Part shown: positions 7,624 to 15,642 of the stretch, one piece after another
How positions within the stretch are numbered: the stretch's first letter is position 1
How the letters are laid out: each line of letters begins with the position of its first letter
NCBI RefSeq assembly: GCF_021049265.1
Contig: NZ_CP088018.1
Coordinates: 3,224,001-3,288,000, forward strand
Direction: 5' to 3'
Source of the DNA: Ruania suaedae
GTDB taxonomy: Bacteria > Actinomycetota > Actinomycetes > Actinomycetales > Beutenbergiaceae
Length of the DNA: 64,000 nt
Notes under the pieces: generated by a model
The model's input: only the letters and a program-made list of their open reading frames with translations
What the model was told of the DNA's origin: nothing
Databases searched by the model: none
Translations under genes and position numbers: made by a program

Positions 7624-9134
7624 CCACCCTGTCGACGACCGACCCACGCACCGGCACCAGCACGCCGACCCTGCTCGAGCACACCGGTCCCGAGCGGCTG
7701 GTCGAGATCACCAGCCGTGCGCGGGACGCCTTCGGCGACCTGCGCACCCGGAGCCGCACCTGGCGAGCCGGGCTGCTGCGGGCGCTCGCCGACGGTGTCG
7801 AGGAGGACCGGGAGGCGCTCGTGAGCACGGCGATGAGCGAGACGGGCCTGCCCGAACCGCGGCTGAACGGCGAACTCTCCCGCTCGGTCTACCAGCTGCG
7901 CCTGTTCGCCGACGTCGTCACCGACGGCGGGTACCTCGAGGCGATCATCGACCACGCCGGGCAGACCCCGCTAGGCCCCGGCCCCGACGTGCGCCGCATG
8001 CTCATCCCCCTCGGCCCGGTCGCCGTCTTCGGGGCCAGCAACTTCCCCTTCGCCTTCTCCGTGCTCGGCGGCGACACCGCCTCGGCCCTGGCGGCGGGAG
8101 GCTCGGTGGTCATCAAGGCCCACAGCTCCCACCTGCTGACGTCCCAGCAGTCCTACGACAGTCTCGCCCGGGCGGCTGCGGCCTACGGGGCACCGGAGGG
8201 CACGATCGGCATCGTCTACGGTCAGCAGGCCGGCGCCGACCTGGTCCGCGACCCCCGCATCACCGCCGTCGGTTTCACCGGGTCGTTGTCGACGGGCACG
8301 ATCCTGCAGTCCCTGATCGACGAGCGCCCCACCCCGATCCCCTTCTTCGGTGAGCTCTCCAGCCTCAACCCGCTGGTGCTCACCACCGGCGCCCTGGCCG
8401 AGCGGGGTGAGGAGATCGCCGAGGGCCTGTACACCTCCTTCACCGGCTCGGCCGGGCAGCTGTGCACCAAACCCGGCGTCGCGCTCGTGCCCGAGGGGGA
8501 GGCCGGGGACGCGCTCGTCGCCGGTCTGGTCGCACGCGGCGAGGCCGCCGGGCCGCAGACGCTGCTGAACTCCCGCATCCACGACAGCTTCGGTGAGATC
8601 CGCACCCGGCTCATCGAGGACGGGCGCGCACGCAGCCTGCTGGCACCCCGGGCCGGTGAGCAGGGCTTCGCGCTCACCCCGGCCGTGCTCGAGATCGACG
8701 CCGACGACGTCACCCCCGCCGTCGCCGAGGAGGCCTTCGGCCCCCTGATCGTGGTGGTCCGCTATCGCGACCTGGCGCAGGTCCGTTCGACCCTGACGGC
8801 TGTGCCCGACTCGCTGACGGCGACGATCCACTCGGGGGCCGGTGAGGAGAGCGAGCGGCAGGCCCTGACCGAGGCCGTGCGGGACGTCGTCGGGCGGATC
8901 GTCTACGACGGCTACCCGACCGGGGTGCGGGTGTGCTGGGCGATGCACCACGGCGGCCCGTGGCCGGCCACGAACACCCAGCACACCTCCGTGGGCGCCA
9001 CCGCCGTGCGCCGTTTCCTGCGCCCGCTCGCCTGGCAGGATGCGCCCCAGCACGTGTTGCCGACAGAATTGCGCGATGGCCCGGTCGACATCCCCCGCCG
9101 GGTCGACGGCGTGCTGCAGCCGGCCGGGGACTGA
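7620..9134 (+). CDS. 2,5-dioxovalerate (2-oxoglutarate semialdehyde) dehydrogenase
   Basis: A 504-residue aldehyde dehydrogenase that oxidises 2-oxoglutarate semialdehyde to 2-oxoglutarate with NAD(P). The branch is recognisable from FGASNFPFAFSVLGGDTASALAAG, VIKAHSSH, VGFTGS, FFGELSSLNP with general base E245, and GSAGQLCTKPG with nucleophile C282. The conserved end is GYPTGVRVCWAMHHGGPWPATN. The start ATG lies in the stop of the preceding FAH gene, which points to coupled synthesis of consecutive enzymes. It is the last gene of the operon and is followed by a strong hairpin. The product enters the TCA cycle, so the operon probably feeds a C5-type acid into central metabolism. Confidence 0.93.
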   Translation: MTTLSTTDPRTGTSTPTLLEHTGPERLVEITSRARDAFGDLRTRSRTWRAGLLRALADGVEEDREALVSTAMSETGLPEPRLNGELSRSVYQLRLFADVVTDGGYLEAIIDHAGQTPLGPGPDVRRMLIPLGPVAVFGASNFPFAFSVLGGDTASALAAGGSVVIKAHSSHLLTSQQSYDSLARAAAAYGAPEGTIGIVYGQQAGADLVRDPRITAVGFTGSLSTGTILQSLIDERPTPIPFFGELSSLNPLVLTTGALAERGEEIAEGLYTSFTGSAGQLCTKPGVALVPEGEAGDALVAGLVARGEAAGPQTLLNSRIHDSFGEIRTRLIEDGRARSLLAPRAGEQGFALTPAVLEIDADDVTPAVAEEAFGPLIVVVRYRDLAQVRSTLTAVPDSLTATIHSGAGEESERQALTEAVRDVVGRIVYDGYPTGVRVCWAMHHGGPWPATNTQHTSVGATAVRRFLRPLAWQDAPQHVLPTELRDGPVDIPRRVDGVLQPAGD

Positions 9135-9137
9135 GGT

Positions 9138-9180
9138 GTGCGGTGGATCGCAGGCACCACATGACCGCGATCCACCGCAC
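9138..9180. terminator. bidirectional hairpin terminator between convergent genes
   Basis: A perfect 14-base-pair inverted repeat (GTGCGGTGGATCGC and its complement) with a 15-base loop. It lies between the dehydrogenase stop at 9134 and the fucosidase stop at 9204. There is no T-run on either side, as is common in high-GC actinobacteria. Confidence 0.75.
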
Positions 9181-9203
9181 GGCCGGGCCCATGGACCCGG
9201 CGA

Positions 9204-10496
9204 TCAGTCCTCGCGGAGGAACAGCTCCACCACCGGCACCGCGACATCGGGCCGCACGGCCGGCAGCTGCAGCGTGACCGTCCCCGCCGGCTGCTCGCCG
9301 GGGGTGATGTGCTCGAGCTGGTGGTTGGCGTCGGTGCGCCCGCCGCCGGCCACGCGCACCTGAAGCTGGGACCCGTCGTGCAGGAACCGCGCGAACTGGA
9401 CCGAGCCGGGCAGGTCGCGCAGGTGCACGTGCTTGAGCGGCCAGTGCAGCAGGTGCACGTAGAGGCGATCCTCCCGCCGGGTGAGCGCCGTCCCGGGGGC
9501 CGGGGTCGCCACGACCGGTCCGGCACCGATGATCGCCTGGCGGTGCAGGCGCATCCAGGACGCCAGCTGCTGCAACGAGGCGGTGTCGTGCGGGGTCATG
9601 GCGCCACGGCCGTCGGGACCGATGTTGAGCAGGAGGTTCCCGTTCTTGGACACGATGTCGATCAGGGTGCGGATCAGCAGGTCCGGCGTCTTGAGGTTGC
9701 GGTTCTCCCGGTCATAGCCCCACGCCCCGTTCATGGTGTGGCAGGCCTCCCAGGTCTGCCACGCGCCGTCCTCGGTCATCATCGGGGCGTCCGGCAGGTA
9801 CTGCTCCGGGGTGATCAGATCGCCCGGGATGCCCAGCCGGTCGTTGACCACGGCCCCGGGCTGCAGCTCCCGGGTCATCGCGAGCAGACCGGCCGAGTCC
9901 CAGTCCTGCGGGCCCTTGCCGGCCCAGCCATCCTGCTCCCAGGGGTAGGTGAAGTCGTAGAAGACATAGTCGATCGGCCCGTACCCGGTCAGCAGCTCGC
10001 GCACCTGCCCGTGCAGGAACTGCCGGTAGCGCTCCATGTCGCGTCCGGCGTTCAGCTCGGCGGCGTCCGGGCGGTCCCGCAGCGGATGCTGGAAGTCGAT
10101 GGTGAAGTCCGGGTGGTGCCAATCGATCAGGGAGTAGTAGATCCCTACCCGTAGTCCTACGCGGCGGCATGCTTCGACGGTCTCGGCCACCAGATCTCGA
10201 CCGAAGAACGCGCTCGAGCTGTAGTCGCTGAGGCCGGTCTCATACAGCGCGAAGCCGTCGTGATGCTTGGCGGTGAGCACGAGGTAGCCCATACCCGCGT
10301 CCTTGGCCGCGCGGGCCAGGGTGTCGGCGTCGAACAGGTCGGGGTCGAAGTACCGGGCGAGGCGCTCGTACTCGGCCGGATCGATGCGCTCGTTGGTCAT
10401 CACCCACTCGTGCCGGGCCAGGGTGGAGTAGACGCCGAAGTGGACGAACATCCCGAACCGGTCGTGGGTGAACCACGCCGGCACCGCGCCCGCCAT
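9204..10496 (-). CDS. GH29 alpha-L-fucosidase, cytoplasmic
   Basis: A 430-residue glycoside hydrolase of family GH29, retaining alpha-L-fucosidases. The N-terminal motif WFTHDRFGMFVHFGVYS, the YLVLTAKHHDGFALY block and the presumed nucleophile D181 in DYVFYDF are clear, as is the end motif NGNLLLNIGPDGRG. A short beta domain makes up the last 90 residues. No signal peptide is present, so it should cleave imported fucosides inside the cell. The ATG at 10496 shares one base with the stop of the upstream permease (TGATG). It is the last gene of the leftward glycan operon. The fucose released could be degraded by the rightward operon's SDR, enolase-like protein and DapA-like aldolase; that link is inferred. 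Confidence 0.92.
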   Translation of the reverse strand: MAGAVPAWFTHDRFGMFVHFGVYSTLARHEWVMTNERIDPAEYERLARYFDPDLFDADTLARAAKDAGMGYLVLTAKHHDGFALYETGLSDYSSSAFFGRDLVAETVEACRRVGLRVGIYYSLIDWHHPDFTIDFQHPLRDRPDAAELNAGRDMERYRQFLHGQVRELLTGYGPIDYVFYDFTYPWEQDGWAGKGPQDWDSAGLLAMTRELQPGAVVNDRLGIPGDLITPEQYLPDAPMMTEDGAWQTWEACHTMNGAWGYDRENRNLKTPDLLIRTLIDIVSKNGNLLLNIGPDGRGAMTPHDTASLQQLASWMRLHRQAIIGAGPVVATPAPGTALTRREDRLYVHLLHWPLKHVHLRDLPGSVQFARFLHDGSQLQVRVAGGGRTDANHQLEHITPGEQPAGTVTLQLPAVRPDVAVPVVELFLRED

Positions 10497-11488
10497 CAGA
10501 ACAGGCTCGTCTTCGCCACGCGCCGAGCCAGCCAGTTGGCCAGCACGAGCATGATGACGGCGATCACCGACTTGAACAGCCCGATCGCCGCGGCGTAGGA
10601 GTACTGCGGGATCGAGGAGGCGAAGGCGACGTTGTAGGAGTAGGTGTCGATCACCTCGGAGACGTTGAGGTTCAGCGGCGTCTGCATCAGCAGCACCTTC
10701 TCGAAGCCGACCGAGAGCATCGAACCCATGTTGAGGATCAGCAGCGTCACCATCACCGGCAGGATGCCGGGCAGATCGATGTGCCAGATCCGACGCACGA
10801 TCGAGGCGCCGTCCACCTTGGCCGCCTCGTGCAGCTGCGGATCGATACCCGCCAGCGCGGCCAGGTAGATGATCGCCGAGTAACCCAGCGTCTGCCAGGC
10901 ACCGGACCAGACGTAGGTGTGCCGGAACAGCTCCGCGCTCAGGAAGTCGGTCGGCGTGCCGCCCATCCCGACGATGACCTGGTTGACGATGCCCCCGCTC
11001 GGGGAGAACAGCATGATGATGATGCCCACGACCACGACGGTGGAGATGAAGTACGGCGCGTAGGTGATCAGCTGCACGCTGCGCTTGAACTTCATGTTGC
11101 GCACCACGTTCAGCAGCAGCGCGAGGATGATCGGAAGAGGGAAGAGGGCGATCAACTCGTAGAAGTTCAGGACGAGCGAGTTCCTGATGACCGTCCCGAA
11201 CTGGAACGAGTTCACGAACTGCTCGACGTACTTCAGCCCTGCCCACGGGCTGCCACTGATGCCCAGAGCCACACTGAAGTCCCTGAACGCCATCTGCAGG
11301 CCGTACAGCGGGGCCCACATGAAGAGGATGGCGTAGATGAACGGAGGCAACAGCAGCACATACAGGCGCCAGGAGCGCTTGAGGCGCAGCCCGAGCGGGT
11401 ACTGGTGCTTCTTCGCCGGAGGCCGGCTTGCCGGGGCAGGTGCCGAGGACCGCGAGGCGCGCGGTGCGGCAGTGGTCGGTGTCGTCAT
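10496..11488 (-). CDS. sugar ABC transporter permease, LplB type
   Basis: A 330-residue CUT1-family permease (MalF/UgpA class, closest in look to LplB), with a Pro/Ala-rich cytoplasmic N-terminus and about six membrane segments. The cytoplasmic EAA loop that contacts the ATPase is present as EAAKVDGASIVRRIWHIDLPGILP, here with A and K following the E. It ends WLARRVAKTSLF, typical of this subgroup. It pairs with the permease encoded just upstream and with the lipoprotein binding protein. No ATPase gene is found anywhere in the locus, so it must use a shared MsiK/MsmX-type ATPase encoded elsewhere. The oligosaccharide is unknown. Confidence 0.93.
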   Translation of the reverse strand: MTTPTTAAPRASRSSAPAPASRPPAKKHQYPLGLRLKRSWRLYVLLLPPFIYAILFMWAPLYGLQMAFRDFSVALGISGSPWAGLKYVEQFVNSFQFGTVIRNSLVLNFYELIALFPLPIILALLLNVVRNMKFKRSVQLITYAPYFISTVVVVGIIIMLFSPSGGIVNQVIVGMGGTPTDFLSAELFRHTYVWSGAWQTLGYSAIIYLAALAGIDPQLHEAAKVDGASIVRRIWHIDLPGILPVMVTLLILNMGSMLSVGFEKVLLMQTPLNLNVSEVIDTYSYNVAFASSIPQYSYAAAIGLFKSVIAVIMLVLANWLARRVAKTSLF

Positions 11489-11505
11489 CGTTCAGGCTCC
11501 CTGGC

Positions 11506-12405
11506 TCACTTGAGCGAACCGATCAGCGCACCCTTGGTGAAGTGCTTCTGGACGAACGGGTAGGCGATCAGGGGCGGGATCATCGCGACCACGATCAGGG
11601 CGTACTTGAGCTTGTCGAAGAGCTCCTTGCGCCGGATCAGCTCGGAGACGTCACCGCCGATCATGGACGGATCCACCTGGCTCTGCGTCAGGATGTCCCG
11701 CAGCACCAGCTGCAGCGGGAACAACGTGTCGTCGGAGAGGTAGAGCAGCGCGTTGAACCAGCCGTTCCACTGGGTGATCGCGTAGAACAGGATGTTCACT
11801 GCGATGATCGGCTTGCTCAGCGGAATAGCCATCTTGAAGAAGAACCGGAAGTCGGTGGCGCCATCGACCTGCGCCGCCTCGAGCATCTCCTTCGGGATGT
11901 TCATCCGGTAGAACGTCATCGTGATGATCATGTTGAAGACGTTGAGGACACCGGGCAGCACCACGGCCCAGATCGAGTTCATCAACCCCAGCGCGTTCAC
12001 GATCATGTAGGTCGGGATGATGCCCGCGCTGAACAGGAACGGGATGAGGAAGAAGAACATCAGGATGCGCCGGAACGGCAGATCGTCCCTCGAGAGCACG
12101 TAGCCGGCCAGCAGGGTCAGGAACGTGCCGATGGCCGAGCCGAGGACGGTGTAGAGCACCGAGTTGAGGAAGCCCCGCACCAACCGTGGGGAGCCGAGCA
12201 CCTCGGCGTAGGCGTCGAAGTTCAGCCCGACCGGCAGGAACCAGACGTCCCCGCGCGTGAGCGCGTCGGCGCTGGACACCGACGCACTCAGCACGAAGAC
12301 CAACGGATAGAGCACCGACAGGGTGAAGATCGCCAGCAGCACGTACGTACTGACCATGAAGGCGGCATCACCACCGGTGTACTTCATCCGGCGAGCGCGG
12401 AGCAT
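11506..12405 (-). CDS. sugar ABC transporter permease, YtcP/MalG type
   Basis: A 299-residue second permease of the importer, with six predicted membrane segments. Its EAA loop is EAAQVDGATDFRFFFKMAIPLSKP, and it has the conserved end PFVQKHFTKGALIGSLK of the LplC/YtcP subgroup. The frame is open upstream into the preceding gene. I chose the ATG at 12405, eight bases after the upstream stop, because the protein then begins MLRARRMKYTGG like its relatives; the ATG at 12387 is an alternative. It lies 17 bases before the partner permease. Heterodimer formation with that partner is known for the family. Confidence 0.9.
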   Translation of the reverse strand: MLRARRMKYTGGDAAFMVSTYVLLAIFTLSVLYPLVFVLSASVSSADALTRGDVWFLPVGLNFDAYAEVLGSPRLVRGFLNSVLYTVLGSAIGTFLTLLAGYVLSRDDLPFRRILMFFFLIPFLFSAGIIPTYMIVNALGLMNSIWAVVLPGVLNVFNMIITMTFYRMNIPKEMLEAAQVDGATDFRFFFKMAIPLSKPIIAVNILFYAITQWNGWFNALLYLSDDTLFPLQLVLRDILTQSQVDPSMIGGDVSELIRRKELFDKLKYALIVVAMIPPLIAYPFVQKHFTKGALIGSLK

Positions 12406-12413
12406 GGGCAGAC

Positions 12414-14180
12414 TCACCCCTGACGCGCGTCGAAGACTTGCTGGTGCAGGTCGATGTACTCCGGCAGGCCCATGGAGTCGAACGCGGACACGTAGGACTC
12501 CCATGCTGCGTCATCGTTGATGTCGAGCTCACCGATGGCGAAGTTCGCCATGTGCTGGCGCACGTGGCTCTCGATCGAGGCAGCGATGTCGGCACGCCGT
12601 GACGCCTGCGACTCGTCGAAGATCAGTGCCGGGAGGAAGAACTCCTGCGGCTGCTGATAGGGCTCGTACTCGGTGGTGGCTTCGTACAGCGCCACCTCCA
12701 TGTCGGGCTTGTCCGGGTCGGAGAGCTGCCCCAACCGGAAGTCGTTGGAGTTGTACGCCGGGGCGAGACCGCCGAGGCTGGTTCCCGACTCCGGTGGCCA
12801 GGTCACCCGGTCCCAGATGGCCTGCTTGCCGTTGATGCCGAGGTCTCCTTCTTCGGCGTAGTTCCAGTTGTCCGTGTTGCCGGACGCTGCGCGCAGCGAG
12901 CCCTCGAGCGTGAACATGTAGTCGAACCACTGCACGAGCACCTCGGGGTTCTCGCAGTTGCGCGTGATGACGAACGGGCGACTGCGGTCGGTCTCCCAGT
13001 TCCAGTTCGCGTACCGCACGCCGCTGGGGCCCTCGAGCGGCGGCACCGAGACATACTCGCGCCACAGAGCATCCGGCTCGTCGGAGATGTCGGCGAAGAA
13101 TCCGGGGTAGTAGCTGCGCACGAAGCCCAGCCGGCCCTGGTTGCCTGCCTGCAGCAGCTCATCGCTCGTCGTCGTGAACGTCTGGCGGTCCAGCGTCCCA
13201 TCGTCGGCGAGGGTGCGCAGGTAGCGCAGGCCCTCGCGCCACTCGTCCTTGTCGGCGACGAACTCCACCTGGCCCTCGTTCAGGCGGAGCCATCCGCCAC
13301 CATCACCCTCCGAACCCGGGTTGTACAGGAACGAGTTCATGATGAAGTTGTCGATGAAGTCGTTCGGGCCACCGCCCGAGAACGGGATCATCTGGCCGGT
13401 GCCGGAGGGGTCCTGCTCCTTGAACAGCCGGAGCACCTCGCGCAGGTCCTCGGTGGTCTGCGGCATCTCGGCCCCCACCGCCTCGAGGTACCGGGCGTTG
13501 ATGTACGCGCGCGAGGGGCTGACGCGGCAGTGATAGCAGTCGTTCGGAGCGGCCATCTGGTACTTGTGGCCGTCCGTCGCCGTGATCGCCGCGCCCCAGT
13601 CCGGGTAGTCGGTCATCATCTGACGCATCGCCGGGGCGTAGGTCTCGATGAGGTCCTCCAGGGGGAGGAACACACCCTGGCTCCCGTACAGCGAGACCTG
13701 GTCGTTGGTGAACGGCACCGTCAGGTAGGCGTCCGGCATGTCACCCGCGGTCATCTGGGCGTTCACGCGCGTGAGGTCGGCGTCCTCGTTGAGGACGACC
13801 TCGTAGTTCACCTTGACGCCGGTCTGTTCCTCCATCCACTGGGTGAACTCGTTGGTGTTCCAGTCCCCGACGTCGTTCGGGTTGAGCCGGACGCCGATCG
13901 TGAAGGTCGCGTCGCCGGTGTAGAACGGCTCGCGCACGTAGGCCCGGGGACCGACGTAGCCGTCCGGGTAGAGGATGCCGTCGGTGATCTCCTCACCCAG
14001 CTGCACCTGCTCGACGCCGTCGACGCCGCTGGCCTCGATCTCCTCCGGCGTCTCCGCCTCCGGGTCGCTGCCGCACGCGGCGAGGACACCGGTCGTGGCG
14101 AGCGCACCGGCGCCCGCTGTGCCGTAGCGAAGCAGTGAGCGACGGTCGAGGTCGCGCTCCAGGGGGTTGAACGTGGTCAT
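12414..14180 (-). CDS. lipoprotein solute-binding protein of sugar ABC importer (LplA-like)
   Basis: A 588-residue extracellular solute-binding lipoprotein. The N-terminus contains twin arginines (DRRSLLRYG), a hydrophobic stretch and the lipobox LAAC, so it is probably exported (possibly by Tat), lipidated on that Cys and held on the outer face of the membrane. The mature protein is larger than ordinary sugar binding proteins (about 400 residues), matching the LplA-like class that handles oligosaccharides. It is rich in Asp, Glu, Trp and Tyr, as expected for glycan binding. It sits 24 bases downstream of the GH28 gene and directly before the two permeases. The ligand is unknown; the neighbouring GH28 and GH29 enzymes suggest a pectic or fucosylated oligosaccharide. 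Confidence 0.92.
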   Translation of the reverse strand: MTTFNPLERDLDRRSLLRYGTAGAGALATTGVLAACGSDPEAETPEEIEASGVDGVEQVQLGEEITDGILYPDGYVGPRAYVREPFYTGDATFTIGVRLNPNDVGDWNTNEFTQWMEEQTGVKVNYEVVLNEDADLTRVNAQMTAGDMPDAYLTVPFTNDQVSLYGSQGVFLPLEDLIETYAPAMRQMMTDYPDWGAAITATDGHKYQMAAPNDCYHCRVSPSRAYINARYLEAVGAEMPQTTEDLREVLRLFKEQDPSGTGQMIPFSGGGPNDFIDNFIMNSFLYNPGSEGDGGGWLRLNEGQVEFVADKDEWREGLRYLRTLADDGTLDRQTFTTTSDELLQAGNQGRLGFVRSYYPGFFADISDEPDALWREYVSVPPLEGPSGVRYANWNWETDRSRPFVITRNCENPEVLVQWFDYMFTLEGSLRAASGNTDNWNYAEEGDLGINGKQAIWDRVTWPPESGTSLGGLAPAYNSNDFRLGQLSDPDKPDMEVALYEATTEYEPYQQPQEFFLPALIFDESQASRRADIAASIESHVRQHMANFAIGELDINDDAAWESYVSAFDSMGLPEYIDLHQQVFDARQG

Positions 14181-14204
14181 GCTCTTACCTCTCTTCGTTG
14201 AGAC

Positions 14205-15536
14205 TTACGCTGGGGAGGGGGTGGTCGTCAGCGATAGGCCGACGACGTTCTCGATCGAGTCGGGTTCGGCCATCGACTCGAACGAGCTGTCACTGATGCG
14301 GACATCGGCGATGGGACTGTGGTCGAAACCCGCCAGGTGCAGAGCGCGCCTGGCCCGGCCGACCCGGACATTGCTGATCCGGATGTGGCGCACGGTCGGG
14401 GTCCGCAGACCGGCCAGGCCTTCGCCGCGCAGGAAGTTGCAACTGAGGAACTCGCGCTGGAGATGGGACGCGTCGACGTCGTCGACGTAGACGTTCTCGA
14501 CGTAGCCGCCGCGGGCGGCATTGGTCTTGATGTAGAGCCCGTACCAGAGGTCGGGGCCCCCGATCGTGCACCGGCGCACGTACACGTCGTGCACACCGGA
14601 GGTCAGTTCGCTGCCGATGGTGAACGCTCCGTACTTCATCACCATCGTGCAGTCCTCGATGACGACGTTGCGGCACGGCCGGTCCACGCGCTCGGCGTCC
14701 TCCTCCCGGCCTGCCTTGATGGCGATGGCGTCGTCACCGACGTCGAAACGGCAGCGCCGGATGACCACGTCGGTGCAGGACTCGGGGTCCACGCCGTCGT
14801 TGTTGGGGCCGTGGGTCTCGATCTGCACGTCCTCGACGAGCACGCCGGTGCACAGCACCGGATGGATCTCCCACATCGGGGAGCGGACGATCCGCACCCC
14901 CTGCACCCGGACCCGCTCGCACCGGTAGAACTCGATGAAGTTGGGCCGGAAGTTCCGCGCCGGGGCCATGACGCGCCCCTCCGGTGGCACACCCTCGCGG
15001 ACCAGCGCGACGAGGTACTTCCAGTCGCTCTCCTGCTCCACGATCCCGGGGAGCCAGCCGAACTCCTCCAGGCCGCACCACGGCCACCAGTGCTCGTTGT
15101 CGGCACCGCCGTCCAGGGTGCCGGTACCGGTGATGGCGACGTTCTCGGCGTCGTGGGCGGTGATGAGCGGGGAGTACCCCATCATCTCCACCCCCTGCCA
15201 CCGGGTCAGGACCGGGGGGAGGTAGCGCTCGGGCTCGGCGATGAACTCCACCGTGGCCCCCGCGGCCACATGCAGGTCGATGTTGCTGTACAGCCTGATC
15301 GGGCCGGTGCGGTAGGTGCCGGCGCCGAGCACCACCCGGCCACCGCCCGAGCGCCGGACGTCGTCGATCGCGGCGGTGATCGCCGCGGAGCAGTCGCTCC
15401 TGCCATCGCCGACTGCGCCGTGGTCCTCCACGCGCACCTCGTGGTCGGGAAACGTCGGCGGCTGGACTCGCCGGACGATGGCGTCGGCACGGTGCCAGCC
15501 CGGGCCATCGTCCTGCCATTCGTCGAGTTGCATCAT
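14205..15536 (-). CDS. GH28-family (polygalacturonase-like) parallel beta-helix enzyme, cytoplasmic
   Basis: A 443-residue right-handed beta-helix protein of GH28, the family of polygalacturonases, rhamnogalacturonases and related exo-enzymes. It opens with the usual DHGAVGDGRSDCSAAI. The catalytic blocks are recognisable but altered: N245-N-D-G (usual NTDG), G267-D-D-A (usual GDDC), K301-Y-G where most members have GHG, and Y335-I-K where most have RIK. The three acidic residues are kept; the active-site His position is apparently Tyr. There is no signal peptide, so it acts on imported material. The start at 15536 (ATG ATG) follows GAAAGG. It is the first gene after a promoter-like gap and leads the ABC importer operon. 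An exo-acting activity on a non-standard uronide or rhamnoside is possible. Confidence 0.87.
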   Translation of the reverse strand: MMQLDEWQDDGPGWHRADAIVRRVQPPTFPDHEVRVEDHGAVGDGRSDCSAAITAAIDDVRRSGGGRVVLGAGTYRTGPIRLYSNIDLHVAAGATVEFIAEPERYLPPVLTRWQGVEMMGYSPLITAHDAENVAITGTGTLDGGADNEHWWPWCGLEEFGWLPGIVEQESDWKYLVALVREGVPPEGRVMAPARNFRPNFIEFYRCERVRVQGVRIVRSPMWEIHPVLCTGVLVEDVQIETHGPNNDGVDPESCTDVVIRRCRFDVGDDAIAIKAGREEDAERVDRPCRNVVIEDCTMVMKYGAFTIGSELTSGVHDVYVRRCTIGGPDLWYGLYIKTNAARGGYVENVYVDDVDASHLQREFLSCNFLRGEGLAGLRTPTVRHIRISNVRVGRARRALHLAGFDHSPIADVRISDSSFESMAEPDSIENVVGLSLTTTPSPA

Positions 15537-15580
15537 TGCCTTTCGTTCCCACGTCCTCGTGCGATCAGACTCTCCGAAGG

Positions 15581-15629
15581 TACTATGTATGACCCTTCTG
15601 GTCAAGATCGTACCTATGACGTATGTAAG
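15581..15629 (-). promoter_or_regulatory. AT-rich promoter/operator region of the GH28-ABC-fucosidase operon
   Basis: This lies in the 106-base gap between the acetyltransferase-fusion stop (15643) and the GH28 start (15536). It is markedly AT-richer than its surroundings. It holds the related elements TACTATGTATGAC (15581-15593) and TACCTATGACGTATG (15611-15625), which share TATGAC and ATGTATG-like cores, as expected for paired regulator sites. It probably provides an internal promoter for the importer genes. The exact -10 and -35 were not assigned. Confidence 0.45.
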
Positions 15630-15642
15630 TTGATTCGATTCA

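Noticed and set aside
9138-9180. Terminal inverted repeat of a mobile element
   Set aside because: The two arms are 15 bases apart between convergent stops, with no transposase or target duplication; it is a terminator.
9204-11318. A 704-codon frame joining the fucosidase to sequence inside the permease
   Set aside because: Homology to GH29 begins exactly at the ATG at 10496; the part beyond is the shadow of the permease gene in another frame.
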